34,263 nucleotides of DNA, taken from assembly GCA_001644045.1 (NCBI GenBank), contig LUUF01000100.1, positions 1-34,263 on the forward strand, read 5' to 3'. This document shows, piece after piece, positions 1-9,966 of the stretch. A program made the position numbers and the translations under genes. Position 1 is the stretch's first letter. Every line of letters begins with the position of its first letter. Source of the DNA: Methylomonas methanica. GTDB lineage: Bacteria > Pseudomonadota > Gammaproteobacteria > Methylococcales > Methylomonadaceae. Under the pieces are notes generated by a model. That model searched no databases and was not told the origin of the DNA. It saw only the letters and a program-made list of their open reading frames with translations.

Positions 1-303
1 TTCCAAGATTTTCAGCGTTAGAGCTTCCGAGAAAATCCGGGCGACTCACTATGCACCCACGCCAGAGAATAGGAAAAACGAAACTCACCGCAACTAATAT
101 TTCGAGGCAATACGCCGATCTTTTCGAATATCTTAGGCAAATCCCTGCCAAAAAACGCCAGAATTGAAATCTAACTAGCTTGAACAACAATAATCTATTG
201 TAAAATCGCTGTCTTTGTTTCCCGCGTTAACCGACTGTCCGTACGCATCAAGCCGAGTCCTATCATTATCAATGTTCCCTTCATCCGTTAGACAAGACTC
301 TAA
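1..303. other. Non-coding leader before the receptor operon
   Basis: No convincing gene is visible in this stretch. Minus-strand frames crossing its right end are antisense to the receptor gene that follows. A weak promoter-like pair is seen: TTGAAC at 180-185 and TAAAAT at 201-206, with a short 15-base spacer. It would leave a leader of about 90 bases before the first receptor. No c-di-GMP riboswitch core or other structured leader was recognised by eye. The promoter reading is a guess. Confidence 0.3.
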
Positions 304-2271
304 ATGCGCGCGCTGATCGTCCTCGGTATTTTGTTGATGCCGTTGGCTACAGCGCAGGCAATCGGCAAGGCTCCGGAGGATTTGACCAACCTTTCCATCG
401 AACAATTGCAAAACCTGGAAATCATCAGCGCGTCCAGGCTCGGCCAAAAAACCAGCCAAGCGCCCAGTTCGGTTTCGATTTTAACGGCAAGCGACATCCG
501 CACCTTCGGCTGGCGGACGCTGGCGGAGGCGTTGAACAGCATGCGCGGCCTGTTCACCAGTAACGATCGCAATTACAGCTTTGTCGGTGTGCGCGGTTTC
601 ATCCAATCCGGCGATTACAATTCCCGCGTGTTGTTCATGATCGACGGCCAGCGCATGAACGAGAACATTTTCGACTCCGCCAATATCGGCCAGGAATTCA
701 TGCTGGACATGGATTTGGTCGAACGCATCGAATTTATACCCGGCTCCGGTTCCACTATTTACGGCGCCAACGCCTTTTTGGGCTTGATCAACGTCGTGAC
801 CAAAAAAGGTAAAGCCATAAATGGGGCGCAAATCACCGGTGAAGCGGGCAGCTTCGATACGTATAAAGGCCGTGTCAGTTATGGCAAGCAATTCGATAAC
901 GGCGCGGACTTGCTGGTTTCGGCGTCGCATTACGATAGCCGGGGCGTGCAAGATTTATATTTCCCGGCGTTCGCCGACCCCGGTACCAACAACGGCATCG
1001 CGCATAACATGGATACCGAGCGCTCCGACCGCTTCTTCGGCCGGATGCAATTCGAGGAATTCACCCTCAGCGCCGGCTTCGTCGACCGTTACAAGCGCGT
1101 ACCCACCGCGGCTTACGGGGCCATTTTCAACGATCCCACCTCTCATACTTACGACAGGCAGATTTTCGGCAATCTGAAATACGAGAAAGCCCTGAGCGCG
1201 ACAACCTCTTTCCTGCTCAAGGGATTTTACCAAGGCTACGATTACATGGCCGAAGACCCGTTCAATGACGCTGGCGATTATATTTATCACGACCAGACAA
1301 GAGGCCGCTGGTGGGGAGGCGAAGCGCAACTGACCACTAGCATATTCGACGGACATAGACTACTTTTCGGCGTGGAATATCAATACGATCAAGCCCAGCG
1401 CCAATTCGGCTATGTTACCCAGCCTTACCAGTATTATCAGGACAGCGACCGCAGCGGCCATCGCGTCGAACTCTACGCTCAAGACGACATCCGGTTGCTG
1501 GACGATCTGGTGCTCAGCGCCGGATTGCGCCTGGATCAGACTCACATGCTGAAACGTCTGCAATTGAATCCCCGCCTGGGCTTGATATGGAACCCGCTGG
1601 AAAACACCACGTTCAAGCTGTTGTACAGTTCAACATTTCGGGCGCCGCATGCCTGGGATATGGATTACAACCCCTACTATTACGGCGTCAGTCCGGAACT
1701 TAGAGAAGAACAAATCAAAAGTTACGAAGCGGTCGCCGAATGGCATTCCCATGACGGCGTGAAGCTGCTGGCTTCATTGTTTTTCAACGACATCAGCAAG
1801 CTGCTGAATGCCAACCCGGACACCGCATTGCTGGATAACGTCGGACGATACCATGCCTACGGCGCGGAATGGGAAGCGGAAAAACGCTGGGACAACGGTA
1901 GAATGTTCAAGGCATCCTACACCTACAGCCTGTTTACCAACGAAGCCAACCACGGTGTTTGGGCGTACGGTTCGCCGCAAAATATCTTCAAACTGCACTA
2001 TGCTGAGCCTCTGTTCGACGATTTTGTCAAACTCGGTATCGAGAACATTTATATAGGTGACCGCAAGACATTTCAGAGCGGCAAGGCCGACGCCTACAAT
2101 CTGGTCAATCTAAATCTGAGCACGGATAAATTGATGCGCGGCCTGGACGTGTCTTTCGGGGCCTATAACCTGTTCGACAGCCATTACGAAATGCTGATCA
2201 ACAGCGACCGATATGATCTGCTGCAAATGAACGGTAGGGAATTTCGTTTGAAACTACAGTTGACGTTTTAA
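304..2271 (+). CDS. TonB-dependent outer-membrane receptor (first of pair)
   Basis: A predicted outer-membrane, TonB-gated beta-barrel receptor of 655 aa, substrate unknown. Residues 1-19 form a short signal peptide ending in an AQA-type cleavage site. A linker follows with the motif DLTNLSIEQLQNLE (about 25-40). The plug spans about 50-165 (VRGF, then VLFMIDGQRMNE, then RIEFIPGSGSTIYGANAFLGLINVVTKK). The rest is barrel, ending in the aromatic C-terminus LKLQLTF typical of outer-membrane proteins. The start is fixed because the codon just before the ATG is an in-frame TAA; no good Shine-Dalgarno is visible. It lies 14 bases upstream of a second receptor and heads a run of signalling genes, so a sensory as well as a transport role is inferred. 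No classical TonB box was recognised. Confidence 0.88.
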   Translation: MRALIVLGILLMPLATAQAIGKAPEDLTNLSIEQLQNLEIISASRLGQKTSQAPSSVSILTASDIRTFGWRTLAEALNSMRGLFTSNDRNYSFVGVRGFIQSGDYNSRVLFMIDGQRMNENIFDSANIGQEFMLDMDLVERIEFIPGSGSTIYGANAFLGLINVVTKKGKAINGAQITGEAGSFDTYKGRVSYGKQFDNGADLLVSASHYDSRGVQDLYFPAFADPGTNNGIAHNMDTERSDRFFGRMQFEEFTLSAGFVDRYKRVPTAAYGAIFNDPTSHTYDRQIFGNLKYEKALSATTSFLLKGFYQGYDYMAEDPFNDAGDYIYHDQTRGRWWGGEAQLTTSIFDGHRLLFGVEYQYDQAQRQFGYVTQPYQYYQDSDRSGHRVELYAQDDIRLLDDLVLSAGLRLDQTHMLKRLQLNPRLGLIWNPLENTTFKLLYSSTFRAPHAWDMDYNPYYYGVSPELREEQIKSYEAVAEWHSHDGVKLLASLFFNDISKLLNANPDTALLDNVGRYHAYGAEWEAEKRWDNGRMFKASYTYSLFTNEANHGVWAYGSPQNIFKLHYAEPLFDDFVKLGIENIYIGDRKTFQSGKADAYNLVNLNLSTDKLMRGLDVSFGAYNLFDSHYEMLINSDRYDLLQMNGREFRLKLQLTF

Positions 2272-2285
2272 AGGGAGCCGATCAG

Positions 2286-4367
2286 ATGAATAAGGCGTTT
2301 TACCGACTAAAACCTTGGGCCGTTTGCCTAGTGGTGATTTTGTACTTGGGACAAGGCACATTGCAAGCCGCCAATCAAGAGCCGGAAAACGACAACTTAC
2401 CCGATTTGACTAACCTCAGCGTCGAGCAATTAATGAATCTCGATGTGACCTCGGTAATGAAAGTACCCACCGATGCCAAACACGTTCCCGCCGCCCTTTA
2501 TGTATTGAGCAGCGATGAAATCCGTCGCACCGGCGCCACCACCATTCCAGAAGCGTTGCGCGTAGTGCCCGGCATGCATGTCGCCAAGGTGGACGGCAAT
2601 AAATGGGCCGTGTCGATGCGCGGCTTCAGCAGCCAATTCGTCAATAAACTGCTGGTTTTGGTGGACGGCCGCAGCGTTTATAACCCGCTGTTTTCCGGGG
2701 TATGGTGGGATCAGCAAGACATGATGATGGAAGACATCGAGCGCATCGAAGTCATCCGTGGCCCCGGCGCCAGCTTATGGGGCGCCAACGCGGTCAACGG
2801 CGTCATCAATATCATCACCAAATCGGCCAAGGATACCCAAGGCGGACTGTTATCCAGCCATGTCGGCACCCAACGCTACGGCGGCGGTTTGCGCTATGGC
2901 GCCGATTTGAGCGGAGACGCCTATCTAAAAGTCTATGGCCGCCACACAAACTATAGTGACTCAAAAACGCTCGGCACTAGCGGTAACGGCGGCGACGAAG
3001 GCGAGATGAGCAAAATTGGTTTTCGTTACGATAAAGCCATCGACTTTACCAATAAACTGAGCTTACAAGGCGATGCATATCTCGGCGAAAGCAATGGCGC
3101 GCTGCAACAATTCCCATCGTTGACATCGCAACAGACGCCGGTACTGGCACCGCCCTATTCCCGCGCATTGCCCACCGATCAATTGTTCTCCGGCCACTAT
3201 ATCCAAGGTCGCTGGGAGCAGCATCAAAGCGCGGAGTCCAATACCGTATTGCGTATGTATTGGGATAGGCATAGCCGGAAATCGCCCTACCTGGACTCCG
3301 AATATCAAATCGACAACATCGACGTCGATTTTCAGCATAACTACAAACTAAACGATAGCCATATGTTCGTTTGGGGCAGCGGCGTCCGTTTCAATCTGAA
3401 TAATTTCCAGGACAGCGCGCAAATCGCGATGAGTTCCAACAATCGTACCGACCGTATCTACAGTCTGTTCGCACAGGACGATATTACGCTGGTACCCGAT
3501 CGCTGGCATTTGACCTTGGGCAGCAAGCTGGAACACAACCCAGTCACGCAATTTGAAGTACAACCGAACGCCCGCTTGTTGTGGACCCCCGACGAAAAGC
3601 ATTCGTTCTGGGGTTCGGTATCCCGTTCGGTGCGCACACCCAATTGGGTCGAGCAAAATATTTCCTATGGTTTGCAAACCAGGCCACCGATAGGCGGCGG
3701 CGCCTCTAATTCGTCCAATCCCGCGGTAATGCTCAATTTGACCGGCAACCCCGACCTCACGGCCGAGAAAATGATAGGCTTCGAATTGGGCTGGCGCGGC
3801 CAACTGAGCGGCCAACTCAGCTCCGATGTAGCCTTGTATCATTACAGTTACGACGATTACGCCAGTCTGACGCCCAATATGCACCGATTCGCCGGCTATG
3901 TGCTGCAGACTCTGGATTACAACAACTACGGACATGTACAAGTCTACGGCGGCGAAGTCAGTATTGATTGGCAAGCCACAGAAGATTGGAAACTTCGCGC
4001 CAGTTACAGCCACGAAGAAGAACGCTTTCGCGTATCTCCGATGGCACCGGCGAATACCACGCTGATATCCGGGGACAGTTATCCGGCGCATAAGGCCATG
4101 CTCTGGTCGATGTATCAATTATCGCCGCAACTCAAGCTCGACCTGAATTGGCGCTATTCCGACGCGACCGGCCTGAACGGCTCGCAATCCAGAGCCTACC
4201 AGGATCTGGATGCACGTTTGGCATGGGATATGGGCTCGGGTATCGAAGTGGGATTGGTTGGCAGAAACCTGCTAAACAGCAGTCATTTCGAATACGGCTC
4301 GGATATGTTTTCCACCGCAACCGCCGTGCAACGCGAGGTATACGGTACCTTGCGCTGGCATTTTTAA
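2286..4367 (+). CDS. TonB-dependent outer-membrane receptor (second of pair)
   Basis: A 693-aa TonB-dependent receptor with a signal peptide (about 1-29, ending LQAA). It has the motif DLTNLSVEQLMNLDVTSV directly after a short acidic linker. The plug is canonical: YVLSSDEIRRTGATTIPEAL, SMRGFSSQFVNKLLVLVDGRSVY, then IERIEVIRGPGASLWGANAV. The barrel ends in TLRWHF. A good Shine-Dalgarno (AAGGGAG) lies about 8 bases before the ATG. The plug type matches receptors commonly annotated as BtuB/CirA-like and often found beside YfiR genes; that is family knowledge, and no ligand can be read from sequence. It differs clearly from the upstream receptor except in the shared N-terminal motif, so the pair probably arose from an old duplication or recruits different ligands. 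Confidence 0.92.
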   Translation: MNKAFYRLKPWAVCLVVILYLGQGTLQAANQEPENDNLPDLTNLSVEQLMNLDVTSVMKVPTDAKHVPAALYVLSSDEIRRTGATTIPEALRVVPGMHVAKVDGNKWAVSMRGFSSQFVNKLLVLVDGRSVYNPLFSGVWWDQQDMMMEDIERIEVIRGPGASLWGANAVNGVINIITKSAKDTQGGLLSSHVGTQRYGGGLRYGADLSGDAYLKVYGRHTNYSDSKTLGTSGNGGDEGEMSKIGFRYDKAIDFTNKLSLQGDAYLGESNGALQQFPSLTSQQTPVLAPPYSRALPTDQLFSGHYIQGRWEQHQSAESNTVLRMYWDRHSRKSPYLDSEYQIDNIDVDFQHNYKLNDSHMFVWGSGVRFNLNNFQDSAQIAMSSNNRTDRIYSLFAQDDITLVPDRWHLTLGSKLEHNPVTQFEVQPNARLLWTPDEKHSFWGSVSRSVRTPNWVEQNISYGLQTRPPIGGGASNSSNPAVMLNLTGNPDLTAEKMIGFELGWRGQLSGQLSSDVALYHYSYDDYASLTPNMHRFAGYVLQTLDYNNYGHVQVYGGEVSIDWQATEDWKLRASYSHEEERFRVSPMAPANTTLISGDSYPAHKAMLWSMYQLSPQLKLDLNWRYSDATGLNGSQSRAYQDLDARLAWDMGSGIEVGLVGRNLLNSSHFEYGSDMFSTATAVQREVYGTLRWHF

Positions 4368-4410
4368 GCGGCACCGACACTATGCTTACAGCAAAGAACA
4401 GGTGCCCAAC

Positions 4411-5043
4411 ATGAGCCGAGTCTTGCAAAAGGCCTACACAGGGCTAAGAAGATCGCGCCGCAGTCGCGACCGCGGCACATTGTCCGGCCGACAAGGACGC
4501 TCATCCGCATTCGCCATGCCGGTCTCGGCGTTGAGCAAAATGCTGTTGCTGCCCTTGCTGTTGAGCAGCCACCTGTGCCACGCCGAAGCCGCCAGCGAGG
4601 CTGCGGTGAAAGTGGCGTTTTTGTACAATTTCTTTAAGTTTATCGAATGGCCGGAGTCGGCAAACACCCAGAATCGTTACACCTTGTGCCTGAGCAGCCA
4701 TACCGATTTCGGCGACCACATACTGATGCTTGAGGGCAAAACCGTGAACGGCAAGCCCTTGGATGTTGTGCGCAATATCGCCGCGAAAGACCTAAAATCC
4801 TGTCATTTAATTTTCATCGATGCCGCCGACAATCCCGGCGACTATGCCCGTGAACTGAAAGGCGCGCCCATAGTAACCGTCAGCGACAAATCCGGGTTTA
4901 TCAACCAGGGCGGCACGATAGGTTTGATCCAGGACGGCAATCGGCTCAGTTTCGAAATAAATTTAGAAACCGCGAATTCCGGCAGTACGCGGATCAGCGC
5001 CCAGTTGTTGAAACTGGCTAAAAATATTTTGGCCGGCAAATAA
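4411..5043 (+). CDS. YfiR family periplasmic regulator (DUF4154)
   Basis: A protein of about 210 aa of the YfiR/DUF4154 family. In the YfiBNR system the periplasmic YfiR represses the inner-membrane cyclase YfiN. The family hallmark AAVKVAFLYNFFKFIEWP starts just after the hydrophobic leader, and the typical C-terminal block SGFINQGGTIGLI, LSFEINLETA and ISAQLLKLAK is present. Two cysteines (about C93 and C131, counted from this start) sit where YfiR proteins have a disulfide. Starts are ambiguous: GTG at 4402, ATG at 4411 (AGGTG seven bases upstream, chosen), or ATG at 4516. The last gives a cleaner signal peptide (PVSALSKMLLLPLLLSS, cleavage near AEA). It lies between the receptors and a kinase whose sensor resembles that of YfiN, implying that YfiR controls this kinase. 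Confidence 0.85.
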   Translation: MSRVLQKAYTGLRRSRRSRDRGTLSGRQGRSSAFAMPVSALSKMLLLPLLLSSHLCHAEAASEAAVKVAFLYNFFKFIEWPESANTQNRYTLCLSSHTDFGDHILMLEGKTVNGKPLDVVRNIAAKDLKSCHLIFIDAADNPGDYARELKGAPIVTVSDKSGFINQGGTIGLIQDGNRLSFEINLETANSGSTRISAQLLKLAKNILAGK

Positions 5044-5076
5044 TTCCTTCATGCCGATGACATTGCTACGCCACCC

Positions 5077-7818
5077 ATGATTCGCGACAAACTCGCCAAT
5101 CTGCCGATGACCTACAAGCTGCAACGCTTGCAAGCCATCACCTTGGCCTTGGCCTTGCTGTTTACTTTATTAATTACCAGCTTTACCCACATCTGGCAGG
5201 AACGGCGGGAACTGTCGACTGAAGTGCGTTCGCTCGGCAAAATGATAGGTTTTAATGCCAACGCCGCCCTGCTGTTTGGCGACACGAAAACCGGTACCGA
5301 CATTCTCGCGACCTTACGCGGCAAATCCGAAATCATCTCCGCACAGCTCTACAAAAACGACGGCGAAATTTTCGCGCACTATCCGGCTAAGGCCGCACCT
5401 GACAGTTTTCCCGCCACCCTGAGCGATGCGGAACAACAGCAGTTCAACCAGGGCCTTAAAATTGTCAGCGAGGTAATTTTAAACCCCTTACCCGACGATA
5501 ACGGCGATGTGATAGGCACCTTGCGATTGCAGCTCGACTTAAAGCCCATGTGGCGTATGGTGATTATCAGTCTGGGTCAGATTTTTTTGGTGATGTTAGT
5601 GTCGTTCATGCTGGCGGTGTTTTTCGGCCGGCGCCTGGCGGAATCGATAGCCGCGCCGCTGATACGCTTATCGTCGTTGGCCAAGCAGGTGTCCATGGAC
5701 AACAACTACATGGTGCGCGCCCAAGGCGAAGGCACGGATGAAATCGGCCAGTTGGTGAAAAGCTTCAATCAGATGATTGAACGAGTGCAACAACGCGATG
5801 CCGAGCTCGAAAACCAACGAGGCAACCTGGAGAAGGAAGTCGATCTGCGCACCGCCGACCTGCGTCAAGCCGTGGTCGATGCTCAAGCCGCCAATATCGC
5901 CAAATCGCAATTTCTGGCAACCATGAGTCACGAAATCCGCACGCCCATGAACGGCGTGCTCGGCATGACAGAGCTGCTGTTGGGCACCGATCTGGATACC
6001 ACGCAACGTCAATATGCGGAAACCGTATTCAGTTCCGCCGATTCGCTGCTGACCGTGATTAACGACATTCTGGATTTTTCAAAAATCGAAGCCGGCAAAC
6101 TGGAACTGGAAGAAATCGACTTTAACTTGATCAATCTCACCGACCAACTCACCGCCTTGTTTTTCGAACGCGCCAGTAGCAAACACATAGAACTGATTTG
6201 TACTGTCGATAACCGCGTGCCGCGCGATGTAAGAGGCGATCCGTATCGCTTGCGGCAAATTCTCACCAACTTGTTATCCAATGCGATCAAGTTTACGGAA
6301 GCCGGTTCGGTGAAGATGCAGGTCAATATTGCCGACCCGGATCGCTGCCAGTCGGCCGACAGCATGTGCTTGGAGTTTTGTATCAGCGATACCGGTATCG
6401 GCATAACGCCCGACATCCAAACCCGTCTGTTCAAATCCTTCAGCCAAGCCGACGGCTCCACTACTCGCAAATACGGTGGTACCGGCCTGGGCCTGGCCAT
6501 CAGCAAGGAACTTAGCGAATTGATGGGCGGTAATATCCAGGTACAAAGCCGAGCGAACAGCGGCTCGGTATTTACTCTGCACATTCCGCTACGCAAATCC
6601 CACGAAGCTCTGCCAACCACCTTGCCAGGCGGTCATCTGCAAGGCAAACAAGTCTTGTTGGTTGAAGACAACGCCACCAATGCGAAAATCCTGGAAAATC
6701 ATTTGACCGATTTCGGAATGTGTACCCGCATTGCCAAAAATGGCGCACATGCCCTGGAAATTCTCGATCAATCGGCCCGCGTGGGTCTGTTTTACGATAT
6801 CGCCGTGCTGGACATGAAAATGCTGGGCATGAACGGCGCCGAACTAAGCCAACGGATTCGCGGGGACAAACGCTTCGCCGGTATCCGCATCCTCATCATC
6901 ACCTCCAGCAACGACGAAGAGGTATTAGCCAAAATTCGTAGCAGCACCTGCGATCTGTATCTCAACAAGCCCGTACACCGGCGCACCCTGCAAGACGCCC
7001 TGCTCGGACTACTCTCGCAAAATCAGCAAACGATCGGCGCTCTGGTCGTTGCCTCTAAGAAGATTAGAATTCTGTTGGCCGAGGACAATCCGGTTAACCA
7101 AAAAGTTTGCAGCGCAATGCTGCGCCAGCTAGGCTACACGCTAATACTGGCGAATAACGGCCGGGAAGTCCTGGATATTGTCAGCAGCGAGCCTGTCGAT
7201 CTAATCCTGATGGATTGCATGATGCCGGCCATGGATGGTTATACCGCAACCCAATACATCCGCGATCTGGAACGCAGTCGCAATTTAACCAGAACCCCGA
7301 TCATCGCCCTCACCGCCAACGCGATGGAAGGCGACCGGGAACGCTGCCTGCTGGCCGGCATGGATGATTATCTTAGCAAACCGTTTTTACAAAAAACCTT
7401 GCAAGACAAAATCCAGGCATTGGTAGCCCCGCTACCTACAACAGCAGTCAATTCAGCCACACCCGAGATTAAACCGATTAACGCAACGCTCGATCCTTCG
7501 TCGCTAAATACCTTGCGGGAAATCGGCGGCAGTGCGCTGGTCGACGATGTATTGGCCTTATTTCGCACGAATGCCGAGCAACATATCGCGACGTTGCGCG
7601 CTGGCCTGCAGAATCGCAATACGGAAGCAGTGCGGCATGCCGCACATAGTTTAAAATCGGCCGCCGCCAACATCGGTGCGCTGAAATTGGCTGAACTGGC
7701 ACGTTTGCTTGAAAATGCGGCACGGGACAATACCTTGCAATTCGACAGCCAGGTTGCCGAAAGCCTGCAAACGGAATATAAAGAAATTCTCCAGCGGCTT
7801 TCGCAACTCAAACCTTGA
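5077..7818 (+). CDS. CHASE8-HAMP hybrid histidine kinase with two receivers and Hpt
   Basis: A 913-aa inner-membrane hybrid sensor kinase. TM1 spans about 17-37. The periplasmic domain (about 38-160) contains [23 protein letters not shown] and IFAHYP, which resembles the CHASE8 sensor of YfiN. TM2 is about 162-185 and HAMP about 186-238. In HisKA, H285 lies in [10 protein letters not shown]. HATPase has N402 in [15 protein letters not shown], and [10 protein letters not shown]. Receiver 1 has D579 and receiver 2 has D713 in [10 protein letters not shown]. The C-terminal Hpt has H857 in [15 protein letters not shown]. All phosphorelay residues look intact, so H-D-H transfer to separate REC proteins is plausible, and the two next genes each begin with a REC domain. 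It starts 33 bases after the YfiR gene with no strong Shine-Dalgarno. That YfiR represses it is inferred from the YfiR-YfiN precedent. Confidence 0.93.
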   Translation: MIRDKLANLPMTYKLQRLQAITLALALLFTLLITSFTHIWQERRELSTEVRSLGKMIGFNANAALLFGDTKTGTDILATLRGKSEIISAQLYKNDGEIFAHYPAKAAPDSFPATLSDAEQQQFNQGLKIVSEVILNPLPDDNGDVIGTLRLQLDLKPMWRMVIISLGQIFLVMLVSFMLAVFFGRRLAESIAAPLIRLSSLAKQVSMDNNYMVRAQGEGTDEIGQLVKSFNQMIERVQQRDAELENQRGNLEKEVDLRTADLRQAVVDAQAANIAKSQFLATMSHEIRTPMNGVLGMTELLLGTDLDTTQRQYAETVFSSADSLLTVINDILDFSKIEAGKLELEEIDFNLINLTDQLTALFFERASSKHIELICTVDNRVPRDVRGDPYRLRQILTNLLSNAIKFTEAGSVKMQVNIADPDRCQSADSMCLEFCISDTGIGITPDIQTRLFKSFSQADGSTTRKYGGTGLGLAISKELSELMGGNIQVQSRANSGSVFTLHIPLRKSHEALPTTLPGGHLQGKQVLLVEDNATNAKILENHLTDFGMCTRIAKNGAHALEILDQSARVGLFYDIAVLDMKMLGMNGAELSQRIRGDKRFAGIRILIITSSNDEEVLAKIRSSTCDLYLNKPVHRRTLQDALLGLLSQNQQTIGALVVASKKIRILLAEDNPVNQKVCSAMLRQLGYTLILANNGREVLDIVSSEPVDLILMDCMMPAMDGYTATQYIRDLERSRNLTRTPIIALTANAMEGDRERCLLAGMDDYLSKPFLQKTLQDKIQALVAPLPTTAVNSATPEIKPINATLDPSSLNTLREIGGSALVDDVLALFRTNAEQHIATLRAGLQNRNTEAVRHAAHSLKSAAANIGALKLAELARLLENAARDNTLQFDSQVAESLQTEYKEILQRLSQLKP

Positions 7819-7820
7819 TA

Positions 7821-9965
7821 ATGGAACGATTACCTGCACGCAGCCTGATTTTGGTGATAGACGACGACGATATGGTGCGTCTGATGTTGCAAGAAATTCT
7901 GCAAAAAGAAGAGTTCGACGTCATTTGCGCGGCTAACGGTAAACAAGGCTTGACGCTGGCGGCCAGCAAACGGCCCAACCTGGTGTTGCTAGACGTCATG
8001 TTGCCGGATATCAACGGTTTCGAATGCCTGCAAACCATCAAAAACATGCCCGGCAACACCCTGTTGCCCGTGGTGATGCTGACCGGCATGGACGACCTGG
8101 AATCGGTGAATCGCGCCTTTCAATTGGGCGCTACCGATTTTATCCCCAAACCGCTCAACTGGCCGACCTTACCGCATCGCCTACGCTACTTGCTGCGCTC
8201 GGTTGCAACCTTAGAAGAACTGGCCAGAAGCGAAGCCGAACTGCGCCAGGCGCAAAAAATAGCGCAACTAGGCAGTTGGTACTGGTCTATCGTCGATGAC
8301 AGCATGCAATGGTCGGAAGAAGTATTCAACATCCTCGGCACGGATCGGTCATCGTTTGAACATAAATGCCGCGATTTGTATAAATCCGTGCACCCGTCGG
8401 AACTCGGCAAACTGCAACAAGCCATGGATCTTTGCGTAAAGAACCAACGCAGCTTTCGCCTGGAATTACCGGTTACCCATCACGACGACTCCATCCACGT
8501 GATTCATATGCAAGGCAAACCGGTCGTCGAAAACCAATTGGTAACCCACATTCATGGCACGGTGCAAGATATTACCGAACGCCGGCACATCGAAGAACGG
8601 GTGCGGTTCTTATCCTACTACGACCCGTTAACCGGCCTGCCTAACCGGACGCTGTTCAAGGAAATTCTGGCGCAAGCAATGTCTTACTGCACGCGCTACG
8701 GCACGGTTATATCGACCTTATTTGTCAGTATCGATCGTTTCAAACGCATCAACGAAACACTAGGCCCGAAAATCGGCGATCAGGTGTTGAAAATGTTCGC
8801 CGAGCGCTTACTGGCGGAAGTTAGGGATTGCGACTACATCTCGATTAACGCCGATTACGATTTGGCCGACATGACCGTCTCCCGCCTGGGCGGTAACGAA
8901 TTCACCGTGTTGCTGAATCATATCGAGGATACGCGCGATAGCGTCAAAGTCGCCAAACGTATTTTTCACGCGATGCAGCAGGCGTTTCCGGTAGACGACA
9001 CCGAATTGTTTCTAGGCATCAACATCGGCATCGCCATCTATCCCGGCGACGGCCAGGACGAAGACAGTTTCATCAAAAACGGCGAGTTCGCGATGAATCA
9101 TGCCAGCGAACACGGCCATAACAACTACCAGTTTTTCAGTAAATCGCTGAATGTCGCCGCGTTTCACAAACTGGCCATGGAAAACAGCCTGCGCCGGGCT
9201 ATCGAACGCAACGAATTACAGCTTTACTATCAAGCCAAAATCAATATTCGCCGCCAGCAAGTGGTGGGGTGCGAAGCGTTGATTCGTTGGCAACATCCGG
9301 AACTTGGTTTGATAGGCCCCTCGCAGTTTATTCCGATTGCCGAGGATTCCGGCTTGATAGCCCAAATCAGCGACTGGGTGCTGGAAAATGCGAGTCGGCA
9401 AACCTTGGACTGGCAACAGTCAGGACTTTGCCAGGGGCTGATTATGGCGGTTAACGTGTCCGCCACCCAATTTCGGCAATACGGCTTCGGCAGTCACGTC
9501 CGCGAAGTATTGACCAACATCGGTCTGGAGCCGCGTTACCTGCGGCTGGAACTGACCGAAACCATTTTGTTGGACCACATCGACGACGCGCTAGTCACGC
9601 TACGCGAATTACAAGCCCTGGGCGTCAAAATCAGCATCGACGATTTCGGCACCGGGTATTCGTCTTTGTCTTATTTAAAAAAACTCCCCATTTCCGAATT
9701 GAAAGTCGATCATTGCTTCGTCCGCGATCTACCACACAACGAAGACGATATGGCCATTACCGCTGCGATACTGGCCCTGGCCGACGCCCTGTCGCTGGAT
9801 GTCGTCGCGGAAGGTGTGGAAAACGAAGATCAGGCCAATTTTCTACTGGATAGCGGCTGCGAAGTAGTACAAGGATTTTTGTACAACAAACCCATGCCCG
9901 CCGAGGAATTTGCGGCCTTTGTTCTGACCTTCAATTCGCAATACCTGTTGGCCGGCAAAGTCTGA
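7821..9965 (+). CDS. REC-PAS-GGDEF-EAL response regulator, cyclase site degenerate
   Basis: A 714-aa c-di-GMP response regulator. REC is about 8-125 (D58 in LLDVMLPD), PAS about 150-255, GGDEF about 265-430 and EAL about 445-690. The cyclase signature reads GGNEF (N359 for the usual D/E). The metal-binding aspartate before RFKRIN is also altered (SIDRFK), and no RxxD inhibitory site precedes the motif, so cyclase activity is doubtful. The phosphodiesterase half keeps EAL at 485-487, LELTET, IDDFGTGYSSL and AEGVEN. The likely role is c-di-GMP hydrolysis controlled by phosphorylation from the upstream kinase. The ATG at 7821 lies two bases after the kinase stop; a TTG at 7815 would overlap that stop and is the alternative start. 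It is a tandem paralogue of the next gene. Confidence 0.9.
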   Translation: MERLPARSLILVIDDDDMVRLMLQEILQKEEFDVICAANGKQGLTLAASKRPNLVLLDVMLPDINGFECLQTIKNMPGNTLLPVVMLTGMDDLESVNRAFQLGATDFIPKPLNWPTLPHRLRYLLRSVATLEELARSEAELRQAQKIAQLGSWYWSIVDDSMQWSEEVFNILGTDRSSFEHKCRDLYKSVHPSELGKLQQAMDLCVKNQRSFRLELPVTHHDDSIHVIHMQGKPVVENQLVTHIHGTVQDITERRHIEERVRFLSYYDPLTGLPNRTLFKEILAQAMSYCTRYGTVISTLFVSIDRFKRINETLGPKIGDQVLKMFAERLLAEVRDCDYISINADYDLADMTVSRLGGNEFTVLLNHIEDTRDSVKVAKRIFHAMQQAFPVDDTELFLGINIGIAIYPGDGQDEDSFIKNGEFAMNHASEHGHNNYQFFSKSLNVAAFHKLAMENSLRRAIERNELQLYYQAKINIRRQQVVGCEALIRWQHPELGLIGPSQFIPIAEDSGLIAQISDWVLENASRQTLDWQQSGLCQGLIMAVNVSATQFRQYGFGSHVREVLTNIGLEPRYLRLELTETILLDHIDDALVTLRELQALGVKISIDDFGTGYSSLSYLKKLPISELKVDHCFVRDLPHNEDDMAITAAILALADALSLDVVAEGVENEDQANFLLDSGCEVVQGFLYNKPMPAEEFAAFVLTFNSQYLLAGKV

Positions 9966-9966
9966 T

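Noticed and set aside
1..303. A c-di-GMP riboswitch or other structured leader before the receptor operon
   Set aside because: Looked for because the operon ends in c-di-GMP enzymes, but no GEMM-like conserved core was seen. A covariance-model search would be decisive.
3348..4118. A 256-codon open frame on the minus strand inside the second receptor gene
   Set aside because: Fully antisense to a well-supported TonB receptor, with no recognisable domain; open frames of this length occur by codon bias in G+C-moderate genes.
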